NCBI GenBank assembly: GCA_002286855.1
Contig: NRSV01000025.1
Coordinates: 62,001-126,000, forward strand
DNA length: 64,000 bases
Source of the DNA: Bipolaris cookei
Taxonomy: Eukaryota; Ascomycota; Dothideomycetes; Pleosporales; Pleosporaceae
Direction: 5' to 3'
In this document: positions 1 to 12,081 of the stretch, one piece after another
Position numbering within the stretch: position 1 is the first letter of the stretch
Layout: every line of letters begins with the position of its first letter
The notes under the pieces: generated by a model
The model's database searches: none
What the model was told of the DNA's origin: nothing
Seen by the model: the letters and a program-made list of their open reading frames with translations, nothing else
Made by a program: the position numbers and the translations under genes

Positions 1-1992
1 GAGGCGAAAATGGGCGGGTTTGAGTTGTCTAGCGTATGCGGAGACGGAAGATGATGCAGATGCAGGTATGACTTATTGATGATAATGTTTACTAACAAGG
101 TTGACTAGCGTATGTGGGGTTTGGCTGTGTTGTTGAACGAGGCATGATTTTGTGTCTACTTATAGTAAACATATCCAGAGCTTGTGGCAAGCGAATTGTA
201 ACTGTACGTGCAATGCAAATTCAAGTCTTGATATGTGTACTGAACGTTGTTATATGTTGGAGTGTAGTAGTGCGCTCATGCTGCGATTTGTGGATCTTGA
301 GACTTTGAGGCTCTGGATTTTAGTACAATTGACCTACAGTTATGACATAACATATTGAACAGCTCAGTAGAGCCATCGCCTGATGTTTTCGGTCGGGTTG
401 GAAAATTCAGAGTCGAGTTATTGACCCACACCGATTAGCCAGGGAGAGGTCACGCGTTGCGTTGATGAATCAGACTTATGGCGAGAAAGACAATCACATC
501 TGGATACGACATATGTATGCGGTCCGAAATATCCCTGCATATCTCTTGCCAAGTATGTTTGGTAACAAAAGAAGAGATTCACGGTTGATCGCATGCAACG
601 CAGTATATGGTGAGTAGTAGTGCGACTAGAGAGAATTGGCGCCAGGACTCCGCTGGTGCAAGCTGGAAAGCATAATTCAAGTTAGGTGAGAGTTTCCAGT
701 GCGCTGTACAACTTCAACACATTGTGTGTTCATGTGGTATTGGTAGGGGCTATTTTTCCGATCGCTAGTCGTCAAAGAGGCGCATATGTCTATCGTTGGT
801 GCGTCAGGGTGCTATCGGCAGCTAAGCGTGAGCAAATAGTCTTGATTTGCTAACGCGATAAAAAATGCTTGTTCCGGCTAGAAGGGCGAAAGGAGACAAC
901 GATAGCAATGGAAACTACAGACTGGCACTCTATGCGTGGCGCTTCGGCCGTTAGCTGGCGCGGGAATGACCGTGTGCTTGCAGGAGCCCTCAGTGCTCGC
1001 GTGCCACTCGTGTGGAGCCAGCTCAGTGCGACGTCCCGAAGACTCGACCGAAGTATGTGAAAGACGTTTGAAATGGATGGGCTTGTAGGAATAGAACAGA
1101 CGTCCAGGGGGGAACTGGGATAGTTGGTGACGAACGAATGGGAGCCTGAGGGTGAAGGTTAGCGTGCCAAGCCCTAGCTACCTCACTCGCTTCCAGATCT
1201 TCATGGGGCTCCTCATATGTGTGCCCACAATCCAGGCTTCGACCTACTCTTGGCCCTCAGATGGTGCTGGGCGAGATCGAGTAGCACGATGTTACCCGGC
1301 ATACGAAGCCTTGCATGGTCACAGTGTCAACCTCGACGTCGATGCACGAGGCTGCTCCATGTGAGCCAGTCCCAGCAGGAGAGTATAGTCGCGGGCGATG
1401 GGCACAAATTCAACCACTATTCCACTTGGATCTGATTTGACAGCGGAAATGCCGGTAGGCCCTGACATGCGGTAATATGGAGAGGCGACGCCGAACTCAC
1501 CGGGCCTGACAACTAAGCGCTCTTTGGGCTTTTGGGCATACACAATAGCATCCTCAACGCAGAGAAAAGCATCGTGTTGACTTGAAAAGCATTTCCCCCC
1601 ATGGAGGAGCGAAGGACCGCCGTTTGGTTCTCTTAGGCGTCAGCATACAGCGGTGTGGTCGCAATAGCTCACGGCTCGAACGGTGAGGTTGCCATGGTTG
1701 GAAAGCGGCTAGCCCGCTTTGGCAGCGTGGATTGCGTCGGATTGCGTGACCAGAGCAAGTCACCACCCGCTTTTTTCTTTGTAAAGTGCGTCAGGGCTGC
1801 GCCTTCCCCACACAATCCGTGTTCCTAACGCTTAGTCTGGGGCCTCGCATCCCTCTCACTGTCTATAAAGCACCCTCTGTCCTCACTCTCACCCAAACTT
1901 GACCTTACGCTATTATACAAATCCTCTTGCTCGCTGGCTTATATACTTGAGAAAGAGGCCAACACTTCTATATACACAATTGATACAACACT
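1..1992. other. Left-edge region without a supported gene
   Basis: Short open frames on both strands have no recognisable domain and no gene-like splice pattern. The first 51 bases read open on the plus strand to a TGA and could be the last codons of a gene lying outside the window, but nothing confirms this. The right end holds the promoter of the choline sulfatase gene. Confidence 0.5.
1864..1869 (+). promoter_or_regulatory. TATA-box-like element of the choline sulfatase gene
   Basis: TATAAA lies 124 bases before the start codon at 1993, followed by a pyrimidine-rich stretch (ctctcactctcaccc type) common at fungal transcription starts. Position and sequence fit a core promoter; function is inferred. 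Confidence 0.4.
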
Positions 1993-3939
1993 ATGGCCCC
2001 CAGTGTCTTGCTGGATCAAGAGTCGCCTCCATCTGCCTCTGTCCATCCTGTCAAGCAAACACTCAAAGAGGCTCACGCTCCTGTTGGCGGCGACTTTTCC
2101 TTTACCTCTGATTCTGCCAACAACAGCAATGGTACCCATCTTGGAAATGGGGCCAATGGCTTCTTAACGACCAATGGGGTACCGGATGGCCAGCAAGATG
2201 GCCACGACTTCATTTCCACTCAAATTTTTCGTCAACGGTCCGAGAATTATGCATCTCAGAGTCGCATCTTTGGTGACGGGAAGCGCCCAAACATTCTGTA
2301 TATCATGGCTGATCAGATGGCTGCTCCAATGCTAAAGTTCAATGACCCAGAGTCAGTGATCAAGACACCACACCTTGATGAACTCGCTCGGACCGGTGTC
2401 AACTTTGCAAGCGCTTATTGCAACTCACCTCTGTGTGCACCATCCAGGTTTACTATGTGCAGTGGCCAGCTCCCCTCAAAGATTGGCGGATATGACAATG
2501 CTTCTATTCTGGGACCAGAGGTCCCCACCTATGCTCACTATCTTCGCCGAGAGGGCTACGAGACTGCGCTGGCTGGGAAGATGCACTTTATTGGTCCTGA
2601 CCAACTCCATGGATTTGAACACCGACTCACCTCTGACATCTACCCTGGAGACCTGGGCTGGTCCGTAAACTGGGATAAGCCAGAAGAGCGTCAAGAGTGG
2701 TACCACAACATGTCGTCAGTCATGCAGGCCGGCCCATGTGTGCGCTCCAACCAACTTGACTACGACGAGGATGTCATGCACAAGGTAAGATTATTCTAGC
2801 TTGGCAATGCAATGCAAGACATAGCAACACCAGACACCCTTGCTAACGCAGCCTCTCAGGCTCAACAATACCTCTACGACTATGTCCGATCAGATCCCGA
2901 GACTCGTCGGCCATTTGCTTTGACTATTTCTCTAACCCATCCACACGACCCCTATACCATGATTCAGGAATACTGGGATAGGTACGAGGGTGTTGAAATT
3001 CCTCTGCCCAAGGTCGAGATTGCTCAAGCCGACCAAGACACGCACTCGCAGCGACTCCTCAAGACCATTGACCTATGGGACAACCCAGTACCAGACGAGG
3101 CCAAGATCCGCGCCCGGCGTGCATATTTTGCCGCCTGCAGCTTCGTCGATGACCAGGTTGGTAAACTCGTCAAGCTTCTAAAAAACTGCAAATTAGACAA
3201 GGACACGATCATTGTCTTTTCTGGAGACCATGGCGACATGCTTGGTGAGAGGAGTCTGTGGTACAAGATGAGCTGGTATGAGAACAGCGCCAGAGTGCCC
3301 ATGATCATCAACGGCCCCAACATTGCACCCAAGCAAGTCAAGGAGTCAGTGTCTACGATGGACCTGCTGCCAACATTTGTCGATCTGGCTGGAGCTAAGG
3401 TTGATGAGCGCCTACCCCTCGACGGCACCAGTTTATACGAGTACCTAGTGTCTGACAGGCCAGGTAAAGATGAAGTGTTTGGCGAGTACATGGGCGAGGG
3501 AACTATCACTCCGACGTACATGATTCGCCGTCATGAGTGGAAGTTCACCTTTTCTCTCGCAGACGGGCCACAGCTCTACAATCTTGTCGAAGATCCGCAA
3601 GAGCTTCACGATCTTGCAAGGTCCACGGAGCCTCGCAACCGGAAGGTGCTGACCAAGTTCGAGGCCGAGGCGCGTGAGAAGTGGGACTTTACCAAGATCC
3701 ACAACGACGTTTTGCTCAGCCAGCGCATGCGTCAACTTGCTTGCGGTGCGCTGAAGATTGGGCGCAAGGAGTCGTGGGACTACCAGCCCCCATACAACGA
3801 CCGAGACCGCTTCATCCGGTCGCATATTCCACTGGATGAACTGGAGCGGCGTGCTCGGTTCCCTGTGGTGGACTACCTGGGTCGCGAGAAGTCTGCTGCG
3901 GCAACCCACCATGGCCTTGCGGGCGCGGCTGGCGAGTGA
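1993..3939 (+). CDS. Choline sulfatase (alkaline-phosphatase-superfamily sulfatase)
   Basis: Hydrolyses choline-O-sulfate to choline and sulfate, a fungal sulfur store and osmolyte. Two exons, 1993-2784 and 2860-3939, joined by a 75-nt intron (GTAAGA donor, TGCTAAC branch site at 2841, CTCAG acceptor) give 623 residues. The sulfatase core starts near residue 99 (PNILYIMADQM). The signature CAPSRFTMCSG places the cysteine that becomes formylglycine at residue 148. Metal-site residues follow, including FSGDHGDMLGERSLWYK in exon 2. The last ~80 residues (DRDRFIRSH, RRARFPVVDYLGR) match the choline-sulfatase C-terminal extension. The first ~95 residues are a Ser/Asn/Gly-rich extension without a clear signal peptide, so the enzyme is probably cytosolic. 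Family assignment is strong; choline specificity is inferred from overall similarity and the C-terminal domain. Confidence 0.92.
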
Positions 3940-4662
3940 GGAGACAGGTTCCTAGGGATGAGCAGCTTTTCTTCTGTCCCTCATTTCTTTTGATAAGTCA
4001 TTTCGGAAGGAGATTTTTCCCGCTTTTTTCTTCTTATTGGATTGGGGTCACAGCTTCCCGTTGGTCTTGCAAATTAGCGATAAGGGTGTTATGGTTTTAC
4101 GGGCTTTGACGAGAATGTATGGCGTGGTACTAGGCATTCAGCATGATGAGATTAGGGTTTATGGGGGCATTCATGACGGAGTTTGGCAATATATGATGTT
4201 TTACTGTAATGTGTATGTACGAGGATGCACATATGCAGGAGCGGTGTGCACAGACGGGTAGTAAAGTTATAGGCAAATGTAAAGCAACCGAAAACAGCCC
4301 AAACCTTGCTGTAGAGATGTTGAGTGTCGGTGAGAATTAAATTTGGTTGTTATGCAAAAAGGACGGCGAGGATGCAAAGGGGAGCGGAGGCGTCAAGATG
4401 AAGGTTAAGTGGGTCTGGCGATTGCCCGTCACACGTGAGGTGGCGTTGGGTTGGGGGCAAGACAAGGTGGTGGATCAGCAGCGGAAGGTGCCAGCGACAA
4501 CTGCTCGCCGCTCGCAACCATCGGTGCAACACAGCAACGCCAATAGCAAAGGCACACGGCGCACACCAACCCCCCAGACTCCTTCTTAATCCCCACCCTT
4601 TCTGTTTCTGCTAGACATATCCTCCTTCTACCACCAAACTCGGCTTGTCTATCTGCGCCATC
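3940..4662. other. Intergenic region between choline sulfatase and RAD6
   Basis: Holds the 3' flank of the sulfatase gene and the RAD6 promoter/5' UTR. No coding signal was seen; open frames here are short and without homology that I recognise. Confidence 0.5.
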
Positions 4663-5380
4663 ATGTCTACTGCAGCCCGCCGCCGCTTGATGCGCGACTT
4701 CAAGGTGCGTAGTGATTGCCCCCCCCCCTTCGGCAGAGGCGCAGGCAACTTACACGACTGCCAACCATGCATGGTAACTTGAGCTGACAAAGTGGGATAG
4801 CGCATGCAGACTGATCCTCCGGCTGGTGTATCTGCATCCCCGGTTGCTGATAATGTAATGACCTGGTAGGGCTCTCCGCAAGCATTGAGCACACGACATG
4901 ATGATGATGATGATGATGATGATAACGACGATGTCATGCCCTTGGGACGCCTTGGACTGACAAGTGTGCAGGAACGCAGTCATAATAGGTCCCGCCGACA
5001 CGCCCTTTGAAGATGGAACGTTTCGCCTGGTCATGCACTTTGAAGAAGCGTACCCCAACAAGCCACCAGGCGTCAAGTTCATCAGCCAGATGTTCCATCC
5101 CAACGTATACGGAACCGGGGAGCTGTGTCTGGACATTCTGCAGAACCGGTGGTCACCCACGTACGATGTTGCAGCTATCCTGACGAGTATTCAGAGGCAA
5201 GTTCACACTGCAGCACCCCCAAGATGTTGGAGCACAAGTACTCACAAGAGACACAGTCTGCTCAATGACCCCAATACATCGTCGCCGGCCAATGTCGAAG
5301 CATCCAATCTGTACAAGGAGAACCGCAAGGAGTATACCAAGCGCGTACGCGAGACGGTAGAGAAGAGCTGGGAAGACTAG
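4663..5380 (+). CDS. RAD6: Ubiquitin-conjugating enzyme E2, RAD6/UBC2 ortholog
   Basis: E2 enzyme for histone H2B and PCNA mono-ubiquitination and N-end-rule degradation with RAD18, BRE1 and UBR1 type E3 ligases. Four exons (4663-4704, 4801-4865, 4972-5196, 5257-5380) give 151 residues, the usual length for filamentous-fungal RAD6 without the acidic yeast tail. The product starts MSTAARRRLMRDFKRMQTDP, contains FHPNVY, and has the active-site cysteine at residue 88 (GELCLDILQNRWSP). Introns 1 and 2 are GT-AG. Intron 3 (5197-5256, 60 nt) begins GCAAGT and ends ACACAG, so it is a GC-AG intron; only this splice restores IQS-LLNDPN. Intron 2 holds a GAT microsatellite. Confidence 0.96.
4897..4924 (+). 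repeat. GAT/ATG trinucleotide microsatellite in RAD6 intron 2
   Basis: About nine uninterrupted ATG/GAT units lie inside the second RAD6 intron (4866-4971). It is intronic, so length change would not alter the protein. Confidence 0.85.
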
Positions 5381-6270
5381 GGTAGCAATAGGGACATGAA
5401 GTTCACGACATGATATGGCATCGTATGGAGTTATGAGGTGCAAGGACGATATCACTTGTGTTAGCCTGGCAGTTTGTGGGCTTTTGCTGGACAGCTGCTC
5501 CAGCACGGCGTCTGGTCTGATTTTCTGGGTGATTTTGGCAAGTTTGGCTAGGTAGTCGAATATACGAGCACTTCCTTTTGTCTTGTTCCCAACGACGACT
5601 GTGTGTTGCAGCTATGGCGGGTCTTTTGGTGGGTTGCTAATGCAGGGCCTGGTGACATAAGCGCCCTGGGTACAGCAAGGCAGGAAGCGAGAGGGAATTG
5701 GAAGCCTGTCAGCAGGGACTTATACGTATTTACATATGTATGTGCTACTTACTACACTCGGTCCAGGCTGTGTGGCCCGAGACGTGTGCTATGACCAGTC
5801 GAGAGACAGCGGGACCTGCGTCAGAGCCGTTGGCTGCGGGGAGGAAAGCAGGCCCGCTACGGGAATTGCAGGCCCTTGGCCGCAGCACCACACGCCCTCG
5901 CCCACCAACGCCTGGCCTGCAAGCTCAACAGCGCCCAAAGCAACAATAAACATCAACACCGCCATACCACGGCCGCCTTATCCCGCCACCCACCCATACA
6001 CGCTCTCTCACACCCGTGCCTCGAGTGCCGCTAGCCTGGGATCCCTTGCTCCGCCCAGCAGGATCAACTTGTTGCCGTTTCATCGGCTCCCCTTAACCAT
6101 AGCGGGGGCTGTAATTACCCACCTCTACGCGCCGAGACACTGCGAGACGTGACGGTGCCACCCAAAAAGTGCACGTCGGCTTTGCACACACACACTCGCC
6201 TGCCACAAAGCCCGAGAGGAGTTGATCGAGCGAGGCCGCTGGGCCGCTGTGCCATAGTCCAACAGCAATC
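5381..6270. other. Intergenic region between RAD6 and kinesin
   Basis: Contains the RAD6 3' flank and a pyrimidine-rich kinesin promoter/5' UTR with CACACA stretches. No supported gene seen. Confidence 0.5.
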
Positions 6271-9200
6271 ATGTCGTGAGTAGCACCTTCACCGACTCGG
6301 GCGAGGAGGGGTCACACATGGCTAACAAATCCACCGCAGGGGCTCCAACAGCATCAAAGGTGCGCCACACTCCCGCCAAACAACACAACACACTGCTCCG
6401 TGGTCTATGTATCGAGTGTGTGCATTTACTGACAGTGTCACGCTGCAGTTGTGGCCCGCTTCCGCCCCCAGAACAAGGTCGAGATAGCGAGCGGTGGTGA
6501 GCCCATTGTTGAGTTCAACTCCGAAGACACATGTACAATCCAAGTGCGCCTCCCCTCCCTCGAAATACCTTCTTGGCACTATGCTGCCCTCTTCACGGCA
6601 CCTTACTGACTGCTATGTGCATAGTCGAAAGAGGCCTCGGGGGCCTTCACCTTCGACCGCGTCTTCGATATGAAGTCGCGCCAGGAGGATGTTTTCAACT
6701 ACTCCATCCGCCCCACTGTTGACGACATTCTCAACGGATACAACGGTACCGTCTTTGCCTATGGACAGACGGGAGCAGGAAAGTCCTACACCATGATGGG
6801 AAGCGACATGGATGATGAAGTAGGCAAGGGAGTCATCCCGCGTATCGTTCAGCAGATTTTTGCCAACATCCTCGCCTCGCCGAGCAATATTGAATATACC
6901 GTCCGCGTCAGCTACATGGAAATCTACATGGAGCGCATCCGAGATTTACTCGTTCCCCAAAATGACAATCTGCCAGTACACGAGGAAAAGAGTAGAGGTG
7001 TGTACGTCAAGGGTCTGCTTGAAGTATATGTCTCAAGCGAAGAGGAGGTCTACGAGGTTCTGAGGAGGGGTGGCTCCGCACGAGCCGTCTCAGCAACGAA
7101 CATGAACCAGGAGTCGTCGCGATCGCACTCTATTTTTGTCATCACAGTCAACCAAAAGAATGTCGAGACGGGCTCGCTGAAGAGCGGTCAGCTCTTCCTG
7201 GTCGATTTGGCAGGTTCCGAGAAGGTTGGCAAGACGGGCGCAAGTGGACAAACGTTGGAAGAAGCCAAGAAGATCAACAAGAGTTTGAGTGCCCTTGGTA
7301 TGGTCATCAACTGCTTGACCGACAGCAAGACGCAGCACATTCCCTACCGAGACTCTAAACTCACCCGTATTCTTCAGGAATCTCTAGGTGGTAACTCGCG
7401 AACGACCTTGATCATCAACTGCTCTCCAAGTAGTTACAATGACGTCGAAACATTGGGCACGCTCCGGTTCGGTATGCGAGCAAAGACAATCAAGAACAAG
7501 GCAAAGGTCAATGCTGAGCTGAGTCCGGCTGAGCTCAAGGCGATGCTCAAGAAGGTACAAGGCCAGGTCACTACGTTTGAAAACTACATTGGCCAACTGG
7601 AGAGCGAAGTGACACAATGGCGTGGAGGAGAGACGGTACCAAAAGACAAGTGGATACCGCCGCTCGAAACCAGCACAGTTTCTCACAAGAAGTCGTCCTC
7701 GTTGGCACGGCCGGCGACGCCGTCAAGAGTGGAATCGACAAGAAATGCGGAAACACCACGTCCGGACTCTAGATTAGATCTCGACCGCGCAGGCACACCG
7801 AGCATACCGCTGGACAAGGACGAAAAGGATGACTTCCTGCGAAGAGAGAATGAGTTGCAAGACCAGGTCGCCGAGAGGGAGTCGCAGCTCGCAAAGGTTG
7901 AGGATCAGCTCAAGACTGTCAAAGATGAGCTGCAGTACTACAAGGACCGCGACGCCAAGACCAACAAGGACAATGAGCGAATCACCATCGAACTCAACGA
8001 GATGAAGATGCAAGTTGAGAAGATCCAATTCGAGGGCAAGGAGGCGCAGATCACCATGGATGGACTCAAGGAGGCCAATGCTGAGCTCACTGCTGAGCTG
8101 GATGATGTTAAGCAACAGCTCCTAGACGCAAAGATGAACGCCAAGGAGACATCTGCTGCCATGGACGAGAAGAAGAGGAAGAAGGCTGAAGCCATGGCGC
8201 AGATGATGGCTGGCTTCGATCTTGGTGGCGAGGTCTTTAGCGACAACGAGCGTACCATACGCAAGATTATCGAGCAACTCGACCAGCTCCACGAGATGAG
8301 CTCAGCAGGCGAGGCAATTGCACCAGATGCCATTCAAGAATTGCGCGACAAGATTGTTGAGACTCAAGGTATTGTGCGACAGGCAGAGCTTTCCCTAACT
8401 GCACGGAGTGAAGAGGACAGCGCACACGCTAAGCGCCGCGAAGCACTCGAGGCACGCTGCGACACTCTGCAAGCTCAGTATGAGGAGCTCCTCGAGGGCA
8501 ATCTCTCTGAGCAAGACAAGGAAGAGGTCAAGGCGCGACTTGCTGACGCTTACTCGGCTCGCCAAGAGGGTAATCTCGAGCTTGTCGAAACCCTCAAGCA
8601 GGATACTGCGCGTCTGGTTGAAGAGGCCAAGAAGCTTCGAGCTGAGAACGAGAGTCTCCAGCAGCGCATCAAGAGTGGCGCTATTGCTAACGACGTTGCC
8701 AACGGTATCAACGGCAAGACCGTGCAGCAGCAAATTGCCGAATTTGACAACATGAAGAAGAGTCTCATGCGTGATCTGCAGAACCGTTGCGAACGGGTAA
8801 GTAGATTGATATCTTGGTAGGAGACAGGATGCTAATACCTTATTAGGTTGTTGAGCTCGAGATTTCGTTGGACGAGACGCGCGAGCAATACAACAACGTG
8901 CTCCGTACATCGAACAACCGCGCACAGCAGAAGAAGATGATGTTCCTCGAGCGCAACCTCGAACAGCTCACTGTTGTTCAGCGCCAGCTCGTCGAGCAGA
9001 ACAGCTCCCTGAAGAAGGAAGTTGCCATTGCAGAGCGCAAACTCATTGCCCGCAACGAGCGGATACAGTCGCTTGAGAACCTTCTCCAAGATTCGCAAGA
9101 GAAGCTCACTGCAGCGAACCACCGGTACGTCGAGCATAAGATCTTACAGAAAGCATATGCTAACTTCTCACAGCTTCGAAGCCCAGCTCACGGCCGTCAA

Positions 9201-9444
9201 GGAGCGTCTCGAAGCCGCAAAAGCAGGCTCAACACGCGGTCTCGGCTCGCCCGCCAACGGCGCCTCCTACGCTGGCTTTGGCGGCGTCGGCTCCCGCATC
9301 GCCAAGCCCCTTCGTGGCGGCGGTGGTGCCGTTGCGGACGGCCCTGTGCTGCCAGTCATTGGCAACCTCCAGAAGCAGGACGGTGATAACGGCAGCGATT
9401 CGAGCAAGGGCAAGAGGACAAGTTGGTTCTTCAACCAGCGATAG
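6271..9444 (+). CDS. Conventional kinesin heavy chain (kinesin-1)
   Basis: Plus-end-directed microtubule motor for vesicle and dynein-delivery transport in hyphae. Six exons: 6271-6275 (5 nt), 6340-6359 (20 nt), 6449-6543, 6625-8796, 8847-9124 and 9174-9444, total 946 residues, close to Neurospora kinesin. Motor-domain landmarks: VARFRPQN at the start, P-loop GQTGAGKS at residues 87-94, switch I NMNQESSRSHSIF, switch II DLAGSEKVGKTG, and HIPYRDSKLTRILQ. A neck and long heptad-rich stalk follow, then the conserved fungal coil and tail (RKLIARNERIQSLE), a Gly-rich segment and the C-terminus TSWFFNQR. The two tiny 5' exons are needed to encode MSGSNSIKV before the core, so the start at 6271 is well supported. 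Fungal kinesin-1 works without light chains. Confidence 0.96.
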
Positions 9445-10070
9445 ACTCTGTATGCCGCCTTGATTGATGGATGGTTATTAACTGCCCAAGGACTTGAAGA
9501 TATGAGACTTTTTCGTGGTTTGGTCCAGAGGTGTTTTTGGTGTTGCTACTTTTCATTCTTTGGCATGATGATCGGGACGAGATGGAATGAGATGGAGATA
9601 GATGAAGGGGGTGGGAATATGTAGGCAAGTGGTAGGGATGGTAAGAGGAAAGTGGCTCTGATGTGTGTATCTCTCTCCTCTGGGAACGTTTTTGTCGCTG
9701 CATTTTCATACGGGAACTATGCAAAGGGAATGGGAAATGTTATATGTACGACGTTGGACGCGTCATACGCCTAGATTACATAGTAAGGGGAGGGAGGTTT
9801 CATGTTTCTGAACTATCGTTTTCTCATACTATCGTCTTTTATTATTTCCCTCTTATCCCCCCATCTCCTCTCAACATACTTATACATAGATTCTTACACC
9901 AAATCATACCATAGAATTCCACACGCATACCTCTTTTTCCCACGTCTCATATAAACACACACCACGGGACTTCACCTCTTTCTATTGCCCACTCTTCCCC
10001 AAAGAAGAGAAGAAGAAGAAGAAGAAGAAGAAGAAGAAGAAGAAGAAAAAACGTCTTTACATCGCCCCTT
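9445..10070. other. Intergenic region between convergent kinesin and PLC-like genes
   Basis: Contains the 3' flanks of two converging genes and an AAG microsatellite. No gene seen. Confidence 0.5.
10009..10047 (+). repeat. AAG/GAA trinucleotide microsatellite
   Basis: An almost pure run of about 13 AAG units lies just outside the 3' end of the PLC-like gene. On the plus strand it is purine only, a sequence type able to form triplex DNA. Confidence 0.9.
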
Positions 10071-11489
10071 TCACCCCAACCTCTCCACACAAACCCCCAC
10101 CGCCACATCCGCCGTCGCGCCATCAAAAAAATCATTCAGAAAAACAACAACGCCTTCCCTCCCCTCCACCAATTTCCTGCCCACATCCCCTTTTAACAAT
10201 GGCAGAATCTTGGCATCGCAGACGGGTTTCGTAGCGAGGATGGGGCTCGTACTCATATCGCTATCCAGCACTGTTGCGACAATTACATCTCTAATGTTTG
10301 TAGCGGTGGCTTGGCATTGGAGTAAGGTGATTGGTGCGTTATTATCGCTCGGTGGGCTATCGCACATGGAGTGCAGGCGGGTGACGATGGAGTCACCAGT
10401 CAGTGTTGCATTAGCGTCGTCGTCGTAGTTTGAGTATTGAGGGAGGTCGGTGAGGAGGATGAGGCGTTTGCGTTGCTCACGCAGCTCGCGGATGGATTTG
10501 TGTTGCATATCGTCTTGTGTGCCTACAGAGAGGCTTTTGTCGGATAAAAAGAGAGAGAGGATGTCCTGGAGTTCGGTAGAGCTGGGGCGAGGGCAGGCGT
10601 CGGGGACGCCGTCCCATCGGTTGTGTATGACGATTATTTCGTCGGGGTGGGATGCGAGGAAGCGGATGATGTGGTCGAGGAGTACGCGGTAGGGCATACC
10701 CGGTATAGCGCCGTGCTGGAAGTACAGAGTGTCGTCTAGGGAGCTGAGGGTGTGGAGCTGGCGGTGACATTTTGCAGGGCGGAATTCAAAGTAGCGGGCG
10801 CCGATTTTCAGGATGGCGTCGAGGGTGTCTTTTTGGGTTATAGCTAACGCCCGGATGATGTCTGGTGCGATATGGTTGATGGCTCCGTCGCTGACTTTGT
10901 TGAGGATGGATAGGGCGCGAGGGAGAGAGCGGCCGAGGACTTCACGGATGAGGCCTGTGCCGGCGTTTTTGATCAGAGACAGGCTGGACGACATATTGTT
11001 CATGCCGATGTCGTGGGCGGATGGTAGTACCATTTTATGAAAGGGGCGGTTGGCTCGATCAGAGTCCTGGGGGATCTTGTCGCGCATCCAGTTTTCATAG
11101 TTGGGCGTTACCGTCACATAGCATTGATGTTGTTTTGGTAGTTCTGCAAGTCCGGGTCCTGCGTCGTAGAAGCCGTAGGTTATCACGACGTCTTCCGGGA
11201 ACAGGGCGGGCGTCTGCTCCATGTTGACCATTGTGCCATCTTCGACTTTGCCCGTTATGCTATTTACTGCGACCCATTGCTTGGTCAGCTCGCGGCCATC
11301 ACGGCGGACTATGAATTCAAAATTTCCGGTGAATTTGAAATGGGGGAGGTTAGATGACTCGATTTCTAGGTGGTCGAAGAGAAACTCGCGTTGGGCACTT
11401 CGCCTGACGCTTTGTTTTGGAACGGTGAATTCAATCTCGACCCCATCGACTGCAATGTATGCAAAGCATCTGACTCCTTTGGATGGCAT
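10071..11489 (-). CDS. PI-PLC X-domain-like phosphodiesterase
   Basis: Single-exon gene of 472 residues. The N-terminal ~130 residues form an uncharacterised beta-rich region (MPSKGVRCFAYIAVDGVEIE). The PLC-like TIM-barrel phosphodiesterase domain starts near residue 150: LPSAHDIGMNNMSS carries the first catalytic-type histidine, KIGARYFEFRPA follows, and FQHGAIPGMPYR carries the second histidine. DEIIVIHNRWDGV matches the X-domain beta strand. There are no PH, EF-hand, Y or C2 domains, so it resembles bacterial-type or small fungal PLC-X proteins rather than eukaryotic PLC-delta. No signal peptide is evident. Substrate is unknown; phosphatidylinositol or a GPI-like lipid is only a family-based guess. 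Confidence 0.8.
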   Translation of the reverse strand: MPSKGVRCFAYIAVDGVEIEFTVPKQSVRRSAQREFLFDHLEIESSNLPHFKFTGNFEFIVRRDGRELTKQWVAVNSITGKVEDGTMVNMEQTPALFPEDVVITYGFYDAGPGLAELPKQHQCYVTVTPNYENWMRDKIPQDSDRANRPFHKMVLPSAHDIGMNNMSSSLSLIKNAGTGLIREVLGRSLPRALSILNKVSDGAINHIAPDIIRALAITQKDTLDAILKIGARYFEFRPAKCHRQLHTLSSLDDTLYFQHGAIPGMPYRVLLDHIIRFLASHPDEIIVIHNRWDGVPDACPRPSSTELQDILSLFLSDKSLSVGTQDDMQHKSIRELREQRKRLILLTDLPQYSNYDDDANATLTGDSIVTRLHSMCDSPPSDNNAPITLLQCQATATNIRDVIVATVLDSDMSTSPILATKPVCDAKILPLLKGDVGRKLVEGREGVVVFLNDFFDGATADVAVGVCVERLG

Positions 11490-12081
11490 CTTGTGATATT
11501 ATATATACAAGGTCCTGCCGTTGATTGGGACTATGTTGGTGGCAATGCTCGTCCTACGTAGCAACTTGTGTACATCTACGACCAGGTCTTCCAGTGGGGT
11601 AAGGAATGAACAATGTCAAGCCTCAGCTGGCGCGGCGCCATCGCGGTATTAAAAGAAACCCGGCAATCCAACCCATGCTTTCTAAGCCGTCTCAGCCGTC
11701 TCAGTCGTCTAGATTCCATGGATTATTGGCGGTGGCTTAGCAGTGGTGTTGAGGTGGGGAACTCCGTTCAACCACGCCAATGGCCTATCACTCTGCCGTC
11801 AACATACGCTAGTCGGGCCGGCGAAGTTTCAGGCCTTTTCATCGTCTATCATGGATAGTAATTAGTTCAAGCCATGTTCCTGGTTTTGTTTGAGTGTTGT
11901 TTCCAGAGGCAACAAAGTTTTAGATACTTCACTCGGGCTCTATTAGTCTTCGAGTCAATGACTTTCGCCACTGGTCCAGCCAGATAAATAGCAACCATCA
12001 ACATATCGTCAAGACATTGTGTGTCTCTTCAAAACGCCAACCTCTCATCTTTCCTGTCCATCGTTCATTCTTGTTCTCCAG
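11490..12081. other. Intergenic region upstream of the PLC-like gene
   Basis: Promoter of the minus-strand PLC-like gene and the 3' flank of ATG12. No supported gene. Confidence 0.45.

Noticed and set aside
1319..1543. 74-codon minus-strand open frame with a coding-like look
   Set aside because: Too short, no upstream exon that splices to it convincingly, no recognised family.
3024..3912. Two overlapping minus-strand open frames opposite choline sulfatase
   Set aside because: Antisense shadows of the sulfatase coding sequence.
10009..10047. AAG array considered as a regulatory or CRISPR-like repeat
   Set aside because: Simple trinucleotide run without spacers; CRISPR does not occur in fungal nuclear DNA.
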